Source: CAZQRW01 sp964596115
GTDB taxonomy: Bacteria > Hydrothermota > UBA3072 > B12-G15
NCBI GenBank assembly: GCA_964596115.1
Contig: CAZQRW010000003.1
Span: forward strand, 1 to 64,000
Length of the DNA stretch: 64,000 bases
Direction of reading: 5' to 3'
This document shows positions 23,912-33,338 of this stretch, in pieces; the first letter of the stretch is position 1; every line of letters starts with the position of its first letter. The notes beneath the pieces are model-generated. The model worked only from the letters and a program-made list of their open reading frames with translations, ran no database searches and had not been told where the DNA came from. The position numbers and the translations under genes are program-made.

Positions 23912-24735
23912 TCGCAAAGAAAGCAGGATTCTGCTTTGGTGTAATGAGGGCATTAGATATTACAAGGAGAATTAGGGAGGAAACGAGTGAACCAGTTTAT
24001 ACATATGGACCAATTATACATAATCCACAAGTAGTTGAAAAATTAAAAAAAGAAGGTATAATACCATTAGAGGATCTGAATGAGGTAGTGCCAAAAGGTT
24101 ATCTTGTAATTAGATCCCATGGTGTTTCTCCACAAATAGTGGAAGAGGCAAGGAGGAGTGGTTTTAAAATTATCGATGCGACCTGCCCTTATGTAAAAAG
24201 GGCTCAGCAGTTTGCAAAGAAGTTAGTTGATGATGGCTATAGGGTGATAATTATTGGAGAAAAAAATCACCCTGAAGTCCAGGGGATTTTGGGTCATACA
24301 AGGAATAGAGCCGAGATCTACAATGATGACATTGAAATTGGTGAAGGTGAGAGAGTTGGATTGATAGCACAAACGACACAGTCTTTTAAGAAACTTGAAA
24401 AGGTAACCTTGAAGTTTTTGCCTAAAACAATAGAGCTTCGTGTTTTTAACACTATATGTAGCGCAACTTTAGAGAGACAAGAAGAAGCTGAAAAGCTCTC
24501 AAAGCTTGTAGATATTATGATTGTAATTGGAGGGAAAAATAGTGCAAACACAACTAGACTCGCAAAGATTGCTGCAATGAATTGCTCCCAGGTTTTCCAT
24601 ATTGAAACGTCTGAAGAGCTTCAAGATTCTCTTTTTAAGAATGCAAAAAAGGTTGGTGTAACAGCAGGGGCTTCAACGCCAGACTGGATAATAGAAGAAG
24701 TTATTAAAAAAATAAAAAGTTTTAAGGAGGTTTAG
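23899..24735 (+). CDS. ispH: 4-Hydroxy-3-methylbut-2-enyl diphosphate reductase
   Basis: A 278-residue iron-sulphur enzyme for the last step of the MEP isoprenoid pathway, giving IPP and DMAPP. The three cluster cysteines are in GFCFGVMRAL, DATCPYV and TICSATLERQEE. Substrate-binding histidines occur in PIIHNPQVV and RSHGV, and NSANTTRL is also typical. GTG is the start, overlapping plsC. It is followed 2 nt later by rpsA, an adjacency seen as a gene fusion in some bacteria. Confidence 0.96.
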   Translation: MEILIAKKAGFCFGVMRALDITRRIREETSEPVYTYGPIIHNPQVVEKLKKEGIIPLEDLNEVVPKGYLVIRSHGVSPQIVEEARRSGFKIIDATCPYVKRAQQFAKKLVDDGYRVIIIGEKNHPEVQGILGHTRNRAEIYNDDIEIGEGERVGLIAQTTQSFKKLEKVTLKFLPKTIELRVFNTICSATLERQEEAEKLSKLVDIMIVIGGKNSANTTRLAKIAAMNCSQVFHIETSEELQDSLFKNAKKVGVTAGASTPDWIIEEVIKKIKSFKEV

Positions 24736-24737
24736 GT

Positions 24738-26417
24738 ATGAAAGAAAGCAAAAAGAATACAATAATTGAAGATATCGACGAAAAAGAAATCGAAAAGTTG
24801 CTCACTGAGTATTTTGAGAAGAAGGAGCCAAAGATTGGAATGGTAAAGGGAAGAATAGTTAAAATCACAAATAAGGAAATCGTTGTTAACGTTGGTCTTA
24901 AATCGGAAGGAATTTTGCCCCGCTCAGAATTCAGAGACGACGAGGATATAAAAGTCGGCGATGAGATAGATGTTTACCTGGAAGATCTTGAAGGAGAGGA
25001 GGGACTTGCACAAATATCAAAGAAAAAGGCCGATTTCCTTAAGGTCTGGGATGATGTTAAAGATTGCTATGAAAATGGTACAAATATAGATTGTAAGGTT
25101 ATTAGAAGAGTTAAGGGTGGTTTAATGGTAAATGTGTTTGGGATAGAGGCTTTTCTCCCTGGATCACAGATAGATGTTAAACCTGTTAATAATATCGATG
25201 ATTTTGTAAACAAAACCATCCCTGTAAGGGTTATAAAACTTAACTGGAAAAGGAGGAATGTTGTAGTTTCCAGAAGGGTTATTCTCGAGGAGGAAAAGGA
25301 GCTTGAGAGGAAAAGATTTTTCAACTCAATAAGTGAAGGTGATATAGTTGAGGGTGTTGTAAAAAATGTTACTGAATTTGGTGCTTTTATTGATCTTGGA
25401 GGAGTGGATGGGCTCCTGCATATTACAGATATGTCCTGGGGAAGAATAGCACACCCTTCTGAAGTACTTGCCATTGGTGATATGATAAAGGTAAAAGTAA
25501 TAAAAGTGGATAAGGAACAGGAAAGGGTTTCTCTTGGTTTAAAGCAGCTTGAGCCTAATCCATGGGATAGCATAGAAGAACGATATCAGATAGGCAAGAG
25601 AGTAAAGGGACGAGTAGTTTCCCTTACGGATTATGGAGCTTTCATCGAGCTTGAGAAAGGTATTGAGGGTTTGATTCATGTTTCAGAGATGTCTTGGACC
25701 CAGCATATTCAACATCCTTCAGAAGTAATGAAAATTGGGGACATCGTAGAGGCGATTGTTCTGGATGTGGACAAAGATGAGCAAAAAATCTCTTTGGGCC
25801 TTAGGCAAGCAATCCCTGACCCCTGGAAAAATGTGGGAGAGAAGTACCCCGTTGATTCAACCGTTGAGGGTAAAATAACTAATATCACCACTTTTGGAGT
25901 ATTTGTTGAACTTGAAGAAGGTGTAGAAGGTTTGCTACATGTTTCTGATATTTCTTGGACGAAGAGGATTGTTCATCCGAGAGAGGTATTTAAGAAGGGT
26001 CAAAAGATAGAATGTAAGGTCTTGAGTATCGATGTGGAAAAAAGAAGAATTTCCCTCGGATTAAAACAATTGGGGCCAGATCCATTAAAGATCTTTGTAA
26101 GAAGGCATACAGTCGGGAGTGATATAAAAGGTGAGGTTGCAGAACTTATGCCTCGTGGAATGATTGTAGAACTTGAGAAGGGATTAAAAGGGTTTGTGCC
26201 CTTTTCTCATCTATACAGAAAAGGGATGAAAATACCCGCTGATAAGTATAAGATGGGAGAGATTTTAGATTTAAAAATTATAGAAATAAATCAAAAAGGG
26301 AGAAATATAGTATTGTCCGAAAAGAAATTTTATGAAGAAGAAGGGAAGGAAGATACTGGAACTGCATCGGAAGAGAAAAAAGAAGAGGGGTCTTTCGATC
26401 AAAGAACACAAGAATAA
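24738..26417 (+). CDS. rpsA: 30S ribosomal protein S1 (six S1 domains)
   Basis: A 559-residue protein with six S1 RNA-binding domains, beginning about residues 34, 118, 198, 284, 371 and 457. Domains 3-5 carry the canonical patterns (GAFIDLGGVDGLLHITDMSW, GAFIELEKGIEGLIHVSEMS, GVFVELEEGVEGLLHVSDIS). The first two are the less conserved ribosome-docking type. The C-terminal tail is acidic. It unfolds structured mRNA at the ribosome, which is relevant because several genes here lack Shine-Dalgarno sites. The start has AAGGAGG upstream. Confidence 0.95.
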   Translation: MKESKKNTIIEDIDEKEIEKLLTEYFEKKEPKIGMVKGRIVKITNKEIVVNVGLKSEGILPRSEFRDDEDIKVGDEIDVYLEDLEGEEGLAQISKKKADFLKVWDDVKDCYENGTNIDCKVIRRVKGGLMVNVFGIEAFLPGSQIDVKPVNNIDDFVNKTIPVRVIKLNWKRRNVVVSRRVILEEEKELERKRFFNSISEGDIVEGVVKNVTEFGAFIDLGGVDGLLHITDMSWGRIAHPSEVLAIGDMIKVKVIKVDKEQERVSLGLKQLEPNPWDSIEERYQIGKRVKGRVVSLTDYGAFIELEKGIEGLIHVSEMSWTQHIQHPSEVMKIGDIVEAIVLDVDKDEQKISLGLRQAIPDPWKNVGEKYPVDSTVEGKITNITTFGVFVELEEGVEGLLHVSDISWTKRIVHPREVFKKGQKIECKVLSIDVEKRRISLGLKQLGPDPLKIFVRRHTVGSDIKGEVAELMPRGMIVELEKGLKGFVPFSHLYRKGMKIPADKYKMGEILDLKIIEINQKGRNIVLSEKKFYEEEGKEDTGTASEEKKEEGSFDQRTQE

Positions 26418-26435
26418 GGTAGACGAAAAAAAAGA

Positions 26436-27161
26436 ATGACAAAAAAGAAGAATAAAATAATAGGTGTAATACCTGTAAGATTTTTTTCCACACGCTTCCC
26501 GGGAAAGCCTCTTGCTTTAATAGCTGGTAAACCAATGATTCAGTGGGTATGGGAAGGTGTCTCTTCTTCTAATTTGATTAATAAAATAATAGTTGCAACA
26601 GACGATGCAAGAATAAAAAAGTTTGTTGAATCTATTGGGGGGGAAGCCAGGATGACTTCCCCTTCTCACTTTTCAGGGACAGATAGAATATGGGAGGTGG
26701 TCAAAGAAGAGGCAATAGAGATCATAATAAACATACAGGGAGATGAGCCCCTTATAACAGGTAAAATATGCGATAACGTTATAGAAACATTATTAGCTCA
26801 TCCTCAAGCTGATATGGCAACGGTTGTTAAGCGTGAAAGAAAACCAGGAAATGAAAATATTGTAAAAGTAGTTGTTAATGAGAATGGATATGCCCTCTAT
26901 TTTTCCCGGTCACCAATACCTTTTTACGTGGATGGGAATCCCTCTTATTTAATTCATAAAGGTATTTATGGATTTAGAAAGAACTTTCTTGAAAGGTTTG
27001 TAAATTCTGACCAATGTTATCTTGAAAAAGCGGAAAAACTGGAACAACTAAGGGCACTTAGCATTGGAGGAAAAATAAAGGTTGTTGAGATTGAGGAAGA
27101 ACTCATCTCTGTAGATGTACCTGCAGATATTGAAAAAGTGAAAAGGACGTTAGCATCATGA
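26436..27161 (+). CDS. kdsB: 3-Deoxy-manno-octulosonate cytidylyltransferase
   Basis: A 241-residue enzyme that activates Kdo as CMP-Kdo for lipopolysaccharide. Family segments are IGVIPVRFFSTRFPGKPLA, IVATDD, INIQGDEPLI, the YFSRSPIPF stretch and GIYGFRKNFL. EKLEQLRAL is the typical late motif. It begins a Kdo/CTP group (kdsB, pyrG, kdsA, kdsC, kdsD) into which a secreted peptidase gene is inserted. Its stop overlaps the next ATG by 4 nt. Confidence 0.96.
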   Translation: MTKKKNKIIGVIPVRFFSTRFPGKPLALIAGKPMIQWVWEGVSSSNLINKIIVATDDARIKKFVESIGGEARMTSPSHFSGTDRIWEVVKEEAIEIIINIQGDEPLITGKICDNVIETLLAHPQADMATVVKRERKPGNENIVKVVVNENGYALYFSRSPIPFYVDGNPSYLIHKGIYGFRKNFLERFVNSDQCYLEKAEKLEQLRALSIGGKIKVVEIEEELISVDVPADIEKVKRTLAS

Positions 27162-30100
27162 TTATTTTAATCTTAGCGACAATAATTAATGTAAATTTTC
27201 AACCCCGGATAATTTTTAGTGATGGCTATATCAAAATAGCAGAAAAAAAATGCGTTCCCTTTCCATCTCCAGGCGATCCGTCTATTCCCGTTTACCCCCT
27301 TGAAATTAAAGCAGATGGAAGGATAGATAATATCCACTGGGCTATAAAAGATATAAAATCTGTCAAGAAGAGTGTTAAGGGCGCTATTTTACCAAATCAG
27401 GTGCCTTCCATTTTGTCGCTACCCCCAAGGAAATGGATCTCATTAAAAAAATTTGATGTGTATCCAAAACAGATTGTTCAATACAAAGGTGTATCATATA
27501 AAGGAAATGAATCAATTATTTCATTTATTATTTTCCCTGCAAGGGTTAAGAATGATACAATTCAGCTTATTGAGGGTGTCACAATATCTATAAAATATGA
27601 TACTAAAAAAATATTACATAAAATATCAGATTCATTGGATCTTGCAATAATAACAAACCGAGAATTTAAAAATGCCTTTGAAGAGCTGAGAAATTGGAAA
27701 ATGAAAGAAGGTATAAAAACAGGCATCTTTGAAGTTGATAGTATTGTTTCTTCTTGTGCTGGAAGAGATACACAGGAGAAAATTAGAAATTTTGTGAAAT
27801 CTCTGTATTATAACCGTGGTCTCAAATATCTTATTCTTGGAGGAGACGAGGATGTAATACCATCAAGAGTTGCATTTGCGATGAGTTCTGAAGCAGGAAT
27901 AATGCCTGACGAAGATAGCCTTCATGCCGATTTATACTACGGTGATTTGGATGGGGATTGGGATAGGGACCAAGATGGAATATTTGGAGAAGTGGAGGAT
28001 TCAGTCGATCTTTATCCCGAGGTTTCAGTGGGGAGAGTACCTGCTCGGAAAGACCATATAGAGGATGTTAATGCATTTATAGGAAAATTAATAAATTATG
28101 AAAAAAATCCTGGGAGTAATCTTCAAAAAGATCTTTTCCTGGGTATGATTCTCTGGGAGGATCCATATACAGATGGAGGAAAGGCAAAGGATAGAATAAT
28201 CGATAGGTGTATACCTCCCTATATTAATGTGATGAGGATGTATGAATCAATTGGCAATTCTGATCATGATTCTGTTATCCAGGGGATGAATACTGGCCCC
28301 AATCTCATCAATCATAATGGACATGGGTGGTATACAGGTATGTGGATTAGAAGCGGCCAATACGTTTCTATTGGGGATATGGATACACTTTCTAATGATA
28401 CTTACGGAATTGTATATTCACTGGGATGTTGGGTTGGTGCTTTCGATTATGATGCGGTAAGTGAACATTATATTAGAAATCCAGGTGGAGGGGGTGTTGC
28501 TTTTATAGGTAATTCAAGGTATGGATGGGGTTCTCCTGGCAACCCTGGTTTTGGATATTCTGATATCATTGACGAGAAGTTTTTCAATATTCTTTATAAT
28601 AAGGTGGATGACACAATAGGCAAAATTTTGGGGGATACCAAGGTATCCTTTATTCCTCTTTCAAGAGACAGAAACGTTTATAGATGGCATCAGTATCAAA
28701 TAAACCTGCTTGGCGATCCCTCTATGAGGGTATGGAAGAAAAACCCAGATACAATGAGGGTTGTATTTCTTGATTCAAACAATTGTATTGTTGTTCACAA
28801 TAATACACCTGTTGAAAATGCAACCGTGGTTGAGTGGGGTAATAATTATAAAATACTCAAGACTGATTTTACAGGAGGATTTCCCATTTACGCAGATTCT
28901 TGTAATATAACAATTACAAAAGAAGGTTTTTTACCCATTGAGTTTACACATAACCGAAAATCTGGTATTAAATTGAATTTAATTACATCAAATAATAAAA
29001 ATATTTTGTTCCCCGGTAAGGGTATGTATTTTGATTTAAGTATAAAAAATAATACAGGTAAAGATATCGATTCAGCCCTGGCGAAAGTGACAGGTAACAG
29101 TATAGATATAACAGATAGCTTGACTGCAATAGAGAACCTTAACAACGGGGATTCTCTCTATATTGATAGTGCTTTTTATGGAATTCCAGGTATAAATTTA
29201 ATGGATGGAGATTTAGTGTCAATAAAATTGGCAGTATTAGGTGATACTTTAATTAAATATTTCGGTATTGGTACCCCTGTTATGTCCCTAAACAATGTTG
29301 ATTACAGGGGCGATGCTATTTTGTTTACATGGAAAAATGTTGGTCACTTCAGTGCAGCAGGTGTTACAAGGGCTATTTTCTCATCTCCTTTTCCACTCAA
29401 CCCAAACAGGAATATTGGAGAGATACTACCAGGCCAAAATATTCAAGATACTGTTTTTTTTCAATCTCCATTTATAGGTGATTTAGAGACAGTATTGTCT
29501 ACAGAAAATGGTAGTACAATTGATACAACTTTAAGATTTATGAATTATTATTCTTTTTATGATAATTGTGAACCACCAGACACTTTTTTTACACATTCTG
29601 GTGTTAGGGACTATTGGCATCTTTCAAGTAGAAGATCCCATCAAGGTTCTTATTCCTGGTATTGTGGTATTGAGTCTACATATACAGATTCTCAGGATGC
29701 CTCTCTTATATCTCTTCCTGTTATAGCCTCAAACATAAATAAACTCTCTTTTTATTATTACTACTCCTTCCCAAACTATGGTTCTGATGGATTGTATATT
29801 ATTTTAATGGATGGAGACACGAATGATACCCTTGATTATATAGGTTCGGGGGGTGCCTTGAAGGCTATTCAGGGGGGATGGTATAAGTCTGAGTTTGACT
29901 TGCCTGTACAAGAGGGTGATACTTTCTCAATATGTTTTTCGTGGAAGTCAGACAATGATAGTATGGTCGGAGAGGGAATTTATATTGATGATATTATCAT
30001 TACTGGGAATAAAGTTTCGCAAGCAATTAGTATATTTCCCAAGGATTCATTAAAAATAAGTTATAATACAGAAAATGGTACCTATGATATTTATTTTTTA

Positions 30101-30301
30101 CTTGAAAAGTATAAAAATCTATCATTTAATGTATATGATATTATGGGAAGAAATATTTATACAAAAAAAATAAATTGTAATACTGGTTTGAACCACATTG
30201 TGGCTGGGATAAGGGAGTTTAAAAAAGAGGGTGTTTATTTTATAAGGATAGGCGGTTTTCCTATAGAAAAAATTGTATTTTTAAGGAGGGAAGTGAAGTG
30301 A
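27158..30301 (+). CDS. Secreted C25 (gingipain-type) cysteine peptidase with C-terminal sorting domain
   Basis: A 1047-residue exported protein. After a short hydrophobic leader and an N-terminal prodomain-like region (to about 155), the C25 domain shows LAIITNREF, KYLILGGDEDVIPSR, the Asp-rich LYYGDLDGDWDRDQDG, the catalytic His in NHNGHG (H389) and Cys424 in YSLGCWVGAFD. Beta-sandwich repeats follow, including an EG-to-GIYIDDIIITG jellyroll. The C-terminus (FNVYDIMGRNIY...GVYFIRI) resembles type IX sorting domains. It is flanked by kdsB and pyrG with 4-nt overlaps on both sides, so it is built into the Kdo operon. Confidence 0.88.
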   Translation: MIILILATIINVNFQPRIIFSDGYIKIAEKKCVPFPSPGDPSIPVYPLEIKADGRIDNIHWAIKDIKSVKKSVKGAILPNQVPSILSLPPRKWISLKKFDVYPKQIVQYKGVSYKGNESIISFIIFPARVKNDTIQLIEGVTISIKYDTKKILHKISDSLDLAIITNREFKNAFEELRNWKMKEGIKTGIFEVDSIVSSCAGRDTQEKIRNFVKSLYYNRGLKYLILGGDEDVIPSRVAFAMSSEAGIMPDEDSLHADLYYGDLDGDWDRDQDGIFGEVEDSVDLYPEVSVGRVPARKDHIEDVNAFIGKLINYEKNPGSNLQKDLFLGMILWEDPYTDGGKAKDRIIDRCIPPYINVMRMYESIGNSDHDSVIQGMNTGPNLINHNGHGWYTGMWIRSGQYVSIGDMDTLSNDTYGIVYSLGCWVGAFDYDAVSEHYIRNPGGGGVAFIGNSRYGWGSPGNPGFGYSDIIDEKFFNILYNKVDDTIGKILGDTKVSFIPLSRDRNVYRWHQYQINLLGDPSMRVWKKNPDTMRVVFLDSNNCIVVHNNTPVENATVVEWGNNYKILKTDFTGGFPIYADSCNITITKEGFLPIEFTHNRKSGIKLNLITSNNKNILFPGKGMYFDLSIKNNTGKDIDSALAKVTGNSIDITDSLTAIENLNNGDSLYIDSAFYGIPGINLMDGDLVSIKLAVLGDTLIKYFGIGTPVMSLNNVDYRGDAILFTWKNVGHFSAAGVTRAIFSSPFPLNPNRNIGEILPGQNIQDTVFFQSPFIGDLETVLSTENGSTIDTTLRFMNYYSFYDNCEPPDTFFTHSGVRDYWHLSSRRSHQGSYSWYCGIESTYTDSQDASLISLPVIASNINKLSFYYYYSFPNYGSDGLYIILMDGDTNDTLDYIGSGGALKAIQGGWYKSEFDLPVQEGDTFSICFSWKSDNDSMVGEGIYIDDIIITGNKVSQAISIFPKDSLKISYNTENGTYDIYFLLEKYKNLSFNVYDIMGRNIYTKKINCNTGLNHIVAGIREFKKEGVYFIRIGGFPIEKIVFLRREVK

Positions 30302-32010
30302 AGTATATAGTAGTAGTTGGAGGGGTGTTAAGCGGAATCGGTAAGGGCGTCGCTACTGCTTCTATTGCAAGAATGCTGAAGGAGTATGGCTTTAAAACAA
30401 CTGCAATTAAGATTGATCCTTACATAAACTATGATGCGGGGACATTGCGACCTACTGAACATGGCGAGGTTTGGGTTACAGATGATGGGGGAGAGATCGA
30501 TCAAGACCTTGGTAATTACGAGAGGTTTCTTGGAGAGAATCTTCCCAAAAGGAATAATATTACCACAGGTCAGATTTATAAGGCTGTTATCGATAGAGAG
30601 AGAAGAGGAGAATATCTGGGACAGACAGTCCAATTTATACCCCACATTCCTAATGAAATAAAAAGCAGGGTAAGGGACGCCTGTGGTGGGAATGATGTCT
30701 GTTTGATAGAAATTGGAGGAACCATAGGAGATTATGAAAATATTCCATTTCTTTTTGCAATGAAAAGTATGGAAAGGGAAGAAGGAAAAGAAAATTTCAT
30801 CTATGTATTATTGACCTACCTTCCCATTCCATCTCATATTCATGAGATGAAGACAAAACCTACACAGCAGGCAATAAAATCGCTTTCTCAACACGGCATT
30901 TTCCCTGATTTTATTCTTTGTCGGTCAGAGGTGCCACTCGATCTTGTAAGAAAAAAGAAAATAGAAACCTATGCGAATATAGATGCGGAATTTGTAATCT
31001 CCGCGCCAGATGTAGAAACTATATATCAGGTTCCGTTGAATTTTGAAAAGGAAAATCTTTCTATTAAAATAATGACTAAACTAGCACTTACTCCAAGAAG
31101 GAAACCGGATTGGTCTGACTGGCAAATACTTGTCAAAAGAATTCTGCAGCCTTCCAGAACTATTGATATAGCTATAGTTGGAAAGTACATCGATGTAGGA
31201 GAATTTACTTTGACTGATTCCTACATTTCAGTAAACCAGGCTGTTGAACATGCTGGTGCCCATACCGATACCCAATTAAAAATCAATTGGGTAGATGCAA
31301 AAAGGTTGGAGGAAGAGGAGCCTGCAAAAGTTCTAAATGGGTTTTCAGGTATAATTGTGCCCGGTGGTTTTGGTAACAAAGGAATAGAGGGTAAAATAAA
31401 TGCGATTAGGTTTGCTCGAGAGCAAGGTATACCATTTCTTGGTCTATGTCTTGGTATGCAGCTTGCTGTTGTTGAGTTTGCAAGAAATGTTTTAGGTATG
31501 GTAAAGGCAAATTCAACTGAATTTGACCCGAAGACTCCATATCCAGTAATTGATCTATTACCAAAACAAAAAGAAATACTTCAAATAAAGAAATACGGTG
31601 CCTCTATGCGACTTGGTGCATATGTAGCCCAGGTAATAGATGGGGTGAAGGTTTTTGAACTATATAAAAAAACTGGTAGGATGATGAAGGATAAAGAAAC
31701 TGTCGGCAATCTTGACCCTTTTAGGGTAGGGAATGTTCAATTGAATGATCCGTTCGTTGTTGAAAGACATAGGCATAGGTATGAAGTAAATCCTGTATAT
31801 ATAGATAGTTTTGAAAAAGAGGGAATGATATTTTCTGGATATCACGTATCTATTGAGAATGAATACTTAATGGAGTTTGTTGAGTTAAAAGATCATATAT
31901 ATTTTGTTGCAACACAGGCTCATCCGGAATTTAAATCAAGAATAGAAGATCCAGCCCCTCTGTTTTTAGGATTTGCAGAAAAGGTGGTAGAATATGCAAA
32001 AAAAGATTAA
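30298..32010 (+). CDS. pyrG: CTP synthase
   Basis: A 570-residue enzyme making CTP from UTP, ATP and glutamine. The synthetase domain opens with VGGVLSGIGKG and has KIDPYINYDAGT and GEVWVTDDGGEIDQDLG. The amidotransferase domain (from about 290) has the Cys nucleophile in FLGLCLGMQ and the His/Glu pair in AQAHPEFKS. GTG is the start, 9 nt after AGGAGG, overlapping the peptidase stop as GTGA. In this operon CTP supplies KdsB. Confidence 0.97.
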   Translation: MKYIVVVGGVLSGIGKGVATASIARMLKEYGFKTTAIKIDPYINYDAGTLRPTEHGEVWVTDDGGEIDQDLGNYERFLGENLPKRNNITTGQIYKAVIDRERRGEYLGQTVQFIPHIPNEIKSRVRDACGGNDVCLIEIGGTIGDYENIPFLFAMKSMEREEGKENFIYVLLTYLPIPSHIHEMKTKPTQQAIKSLSQHGIFPDFILCRSEVPLDLVRKKKIETYANIDAEFVISAPDVETIYQVPLNFEKENLSIKIMTKLALTPRRKPDWSDWQILVKRILQPSRTIDIAIVGKYIDVGEFTLTDSYISVNQAVEHAGAHTDTQLKINWVDAKRLEEEEPAKVLNGFSGIIVPGGFGNKGIEGKINAIRFAREQGIPFLGLCLGMQLAVVEFARNVLGMVKANSTEFDPKTPYPVIDLLPKQKEILQIKKYGASMRLGAYVAQVIDGVKVFELYKKTGRMMKDKETVGNLDPFRVGNVQLNDPFVVERHRHRYEVNPVYIDSFEKEGMIFSGYHVSIENEYLMEFVELKDHIYFVATQAHPEFKSRIEDPAPLFLGFAEKVVEYAKKD

Positions 32011-32827
32011 AATAAGGGATGATTTATACATAGGTGGAGGTGCACCATTTGTTCTTATTTCTGGTCCCTGTGTAATTGAATCCAGAGACAATGTTTTTTT
32101 AATTGCTGAAACCCTAAAAAAACTGTCCAGTGAGTTGGGGATAGGATTTATCTTTAAGGCCTCTTTCCTGAAAGATAACAGATCATCCCCTGAGAATTAT
32201 ATGGGTCCTGGCATAAAAGAAGGCTTGAAAATATTGAGAGAAGTAAAAGAATCCCTTGATATACCTGTTCTTTCCGATATTCATTCTGTTGATCAAGTAG
32301 AGCCAGCTGCGGAAGTTCTGGATGTTCTTCAAATACCAGCTTTTCTTTCACAGCAGACATCTTTACTTTTTGCTGCAGGAAAAACGGGAAAACCAATAAA
32401 TATAAAAAAATCCCAATTTATCCCACCAGAGGATGTTAAAAATTCAATTAGCAAAGTGGAGTATGTCGGAAATAAGAATATAATAGTTACCGAGAGAGGA
32501 ACATTCTTTGGGTATCATAGGCTTATTGTAGACATGCGTTCGTTCCCCATTATTAGGAAAACGGGCTACCCAGTAATTTTTGATATTACACATTCTGTGC
32601 GAGTATACGGAATTCCTTCAAAGGATCCAAGAGGTGGAGAGAGGGAGTTTATTGAACCTCTTGGGAGGGCAGGTGTTGCTACTGGTGTGAACGGGGTTTT
32701 TATAGAGACGCACCCTGAACCTTCTAAAGCATTGTCAGACGCTGCAAGTATGTATCCACTTGACAAAATGAAATCTTTTCTTATTCAACTTCTCCGGATT
32801 CATAACCTTGTAAAAGAGTATGTATAA
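31994..32827 (+). CDS. kdsA: 3-Deoxy-8-phosphooctulonate synthase
   Basis: A 277-residue enzyme that condenses phosphoenolpyruvate with arabinose 5-phosphate to Kdo 8-phosphate. Family segments are ISGPCVIES, FKASFLKDNRSSPENYMGPG, SDIHSVDQVEPAAEVLDVLQ, IPAFLSQQTSL, NIKKSQF, and DITHSVR with FIETHPEPSKALSDA at the end. It contains the Asn (INIKKSQF) and metal-ligand positions of the family. It overlaps pyrG by 17 nt and kdsC by 8 nt. Confidence 0.97.
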   Translation: MQKKIKIRDDLYIGGGAPFVLISGPCVIESRDNVFLIAETLKKLSSELGIGFIFKASFLKDNRSSPENYMGPGIKEGLKILREVKESLDIPVLSDIHSVDQVEPAAEVLDVLQIPAFLSQQTSLLFAAGKTGKPINIKKSQFIPPEDVKNSISKVEYVGNKNIIVTERGTFFGYHRLIVDMRSFPIIRKTGYPVIFDITHSVRVYGIPSKDPRGGEREFIEPLGRAGVATGVNGVFIETHPEPSKALSDAASMYPLDKMKSFLIQLLRIHNLVKEYV

Positions 32828-33338
32828 ATTTTTAGGTTTGGATGTTGATGGCGTTTTAACTAATGGTAGTATTGCATATACTGATGTGGGTGATGAATTC
32901 AAGATATTTAATGCTCATGATGGGCTGGGTTTGAACCTGTGTGTCCGTTCGGGTATCTTGGTCGCTATTATTACAGGTAGAAATTCTAATATGATTTATA
33001 GAAGAGCGGAGGATCTCGGAATAAAAGAGGTATGGGTGGGTATAAGGAATAAAAAACGAATTGTTGAAGAACTTCTTTATAATTACAATATTAAAAAAGA
33101 AGAGGCAGTCTTTATTGGTGATGATATTCTTGATATTCCAGCACTTGAAAGCGTTGGTTTTCCTGTTGCTGTGAGAAATGCCTGTAAAGAGGTTAAAGAG
33201 ATATCTAAGTATATTACAAATGTTAATGGGGGCGACGGGGCAGTGAGAGAGGTATGTGAGTTAATCTTGAAAGAAAATGGTGTATGGAGAAAAACAGTAA
33301 ATGAGTTACTCAAAGAACTTAGAGCAGCAGATTATTGA
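32820..33338 (+). CDS. kdsC: 3-Deoxy-manno-octulosonate-8-phosphatase
   Basis: A 172-residue HAD phosphatase that releases Kdo from Kdo 8-phosphate. The nucleophile motif is FLGLDVDGVLTNG with D8 and D10. Motif II is AIITGRNS, and the Mg motif is FIGDDILDIPAL. Like other KdsC proteins it lacks a cap and should work as a tetramer. Its end overlaps kdsD by 38 nt, the longest overlap in the operon. Confidence 0.94.
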   Translation: MYKFLGLDVDGVLTNGSIAYTDVGDEFKIFNAHDGLGLNLCVRSGILVAIITGRNSNMIYRRAEDLGIKEVWVGIRNKKRIVEELLYNYNIKKEEAVFIGDDILDIPALESVGFPVAVRNACKEVKEISKYITNVNGGDGAVREVCELILKENGVWRKTVNELLKELRAADY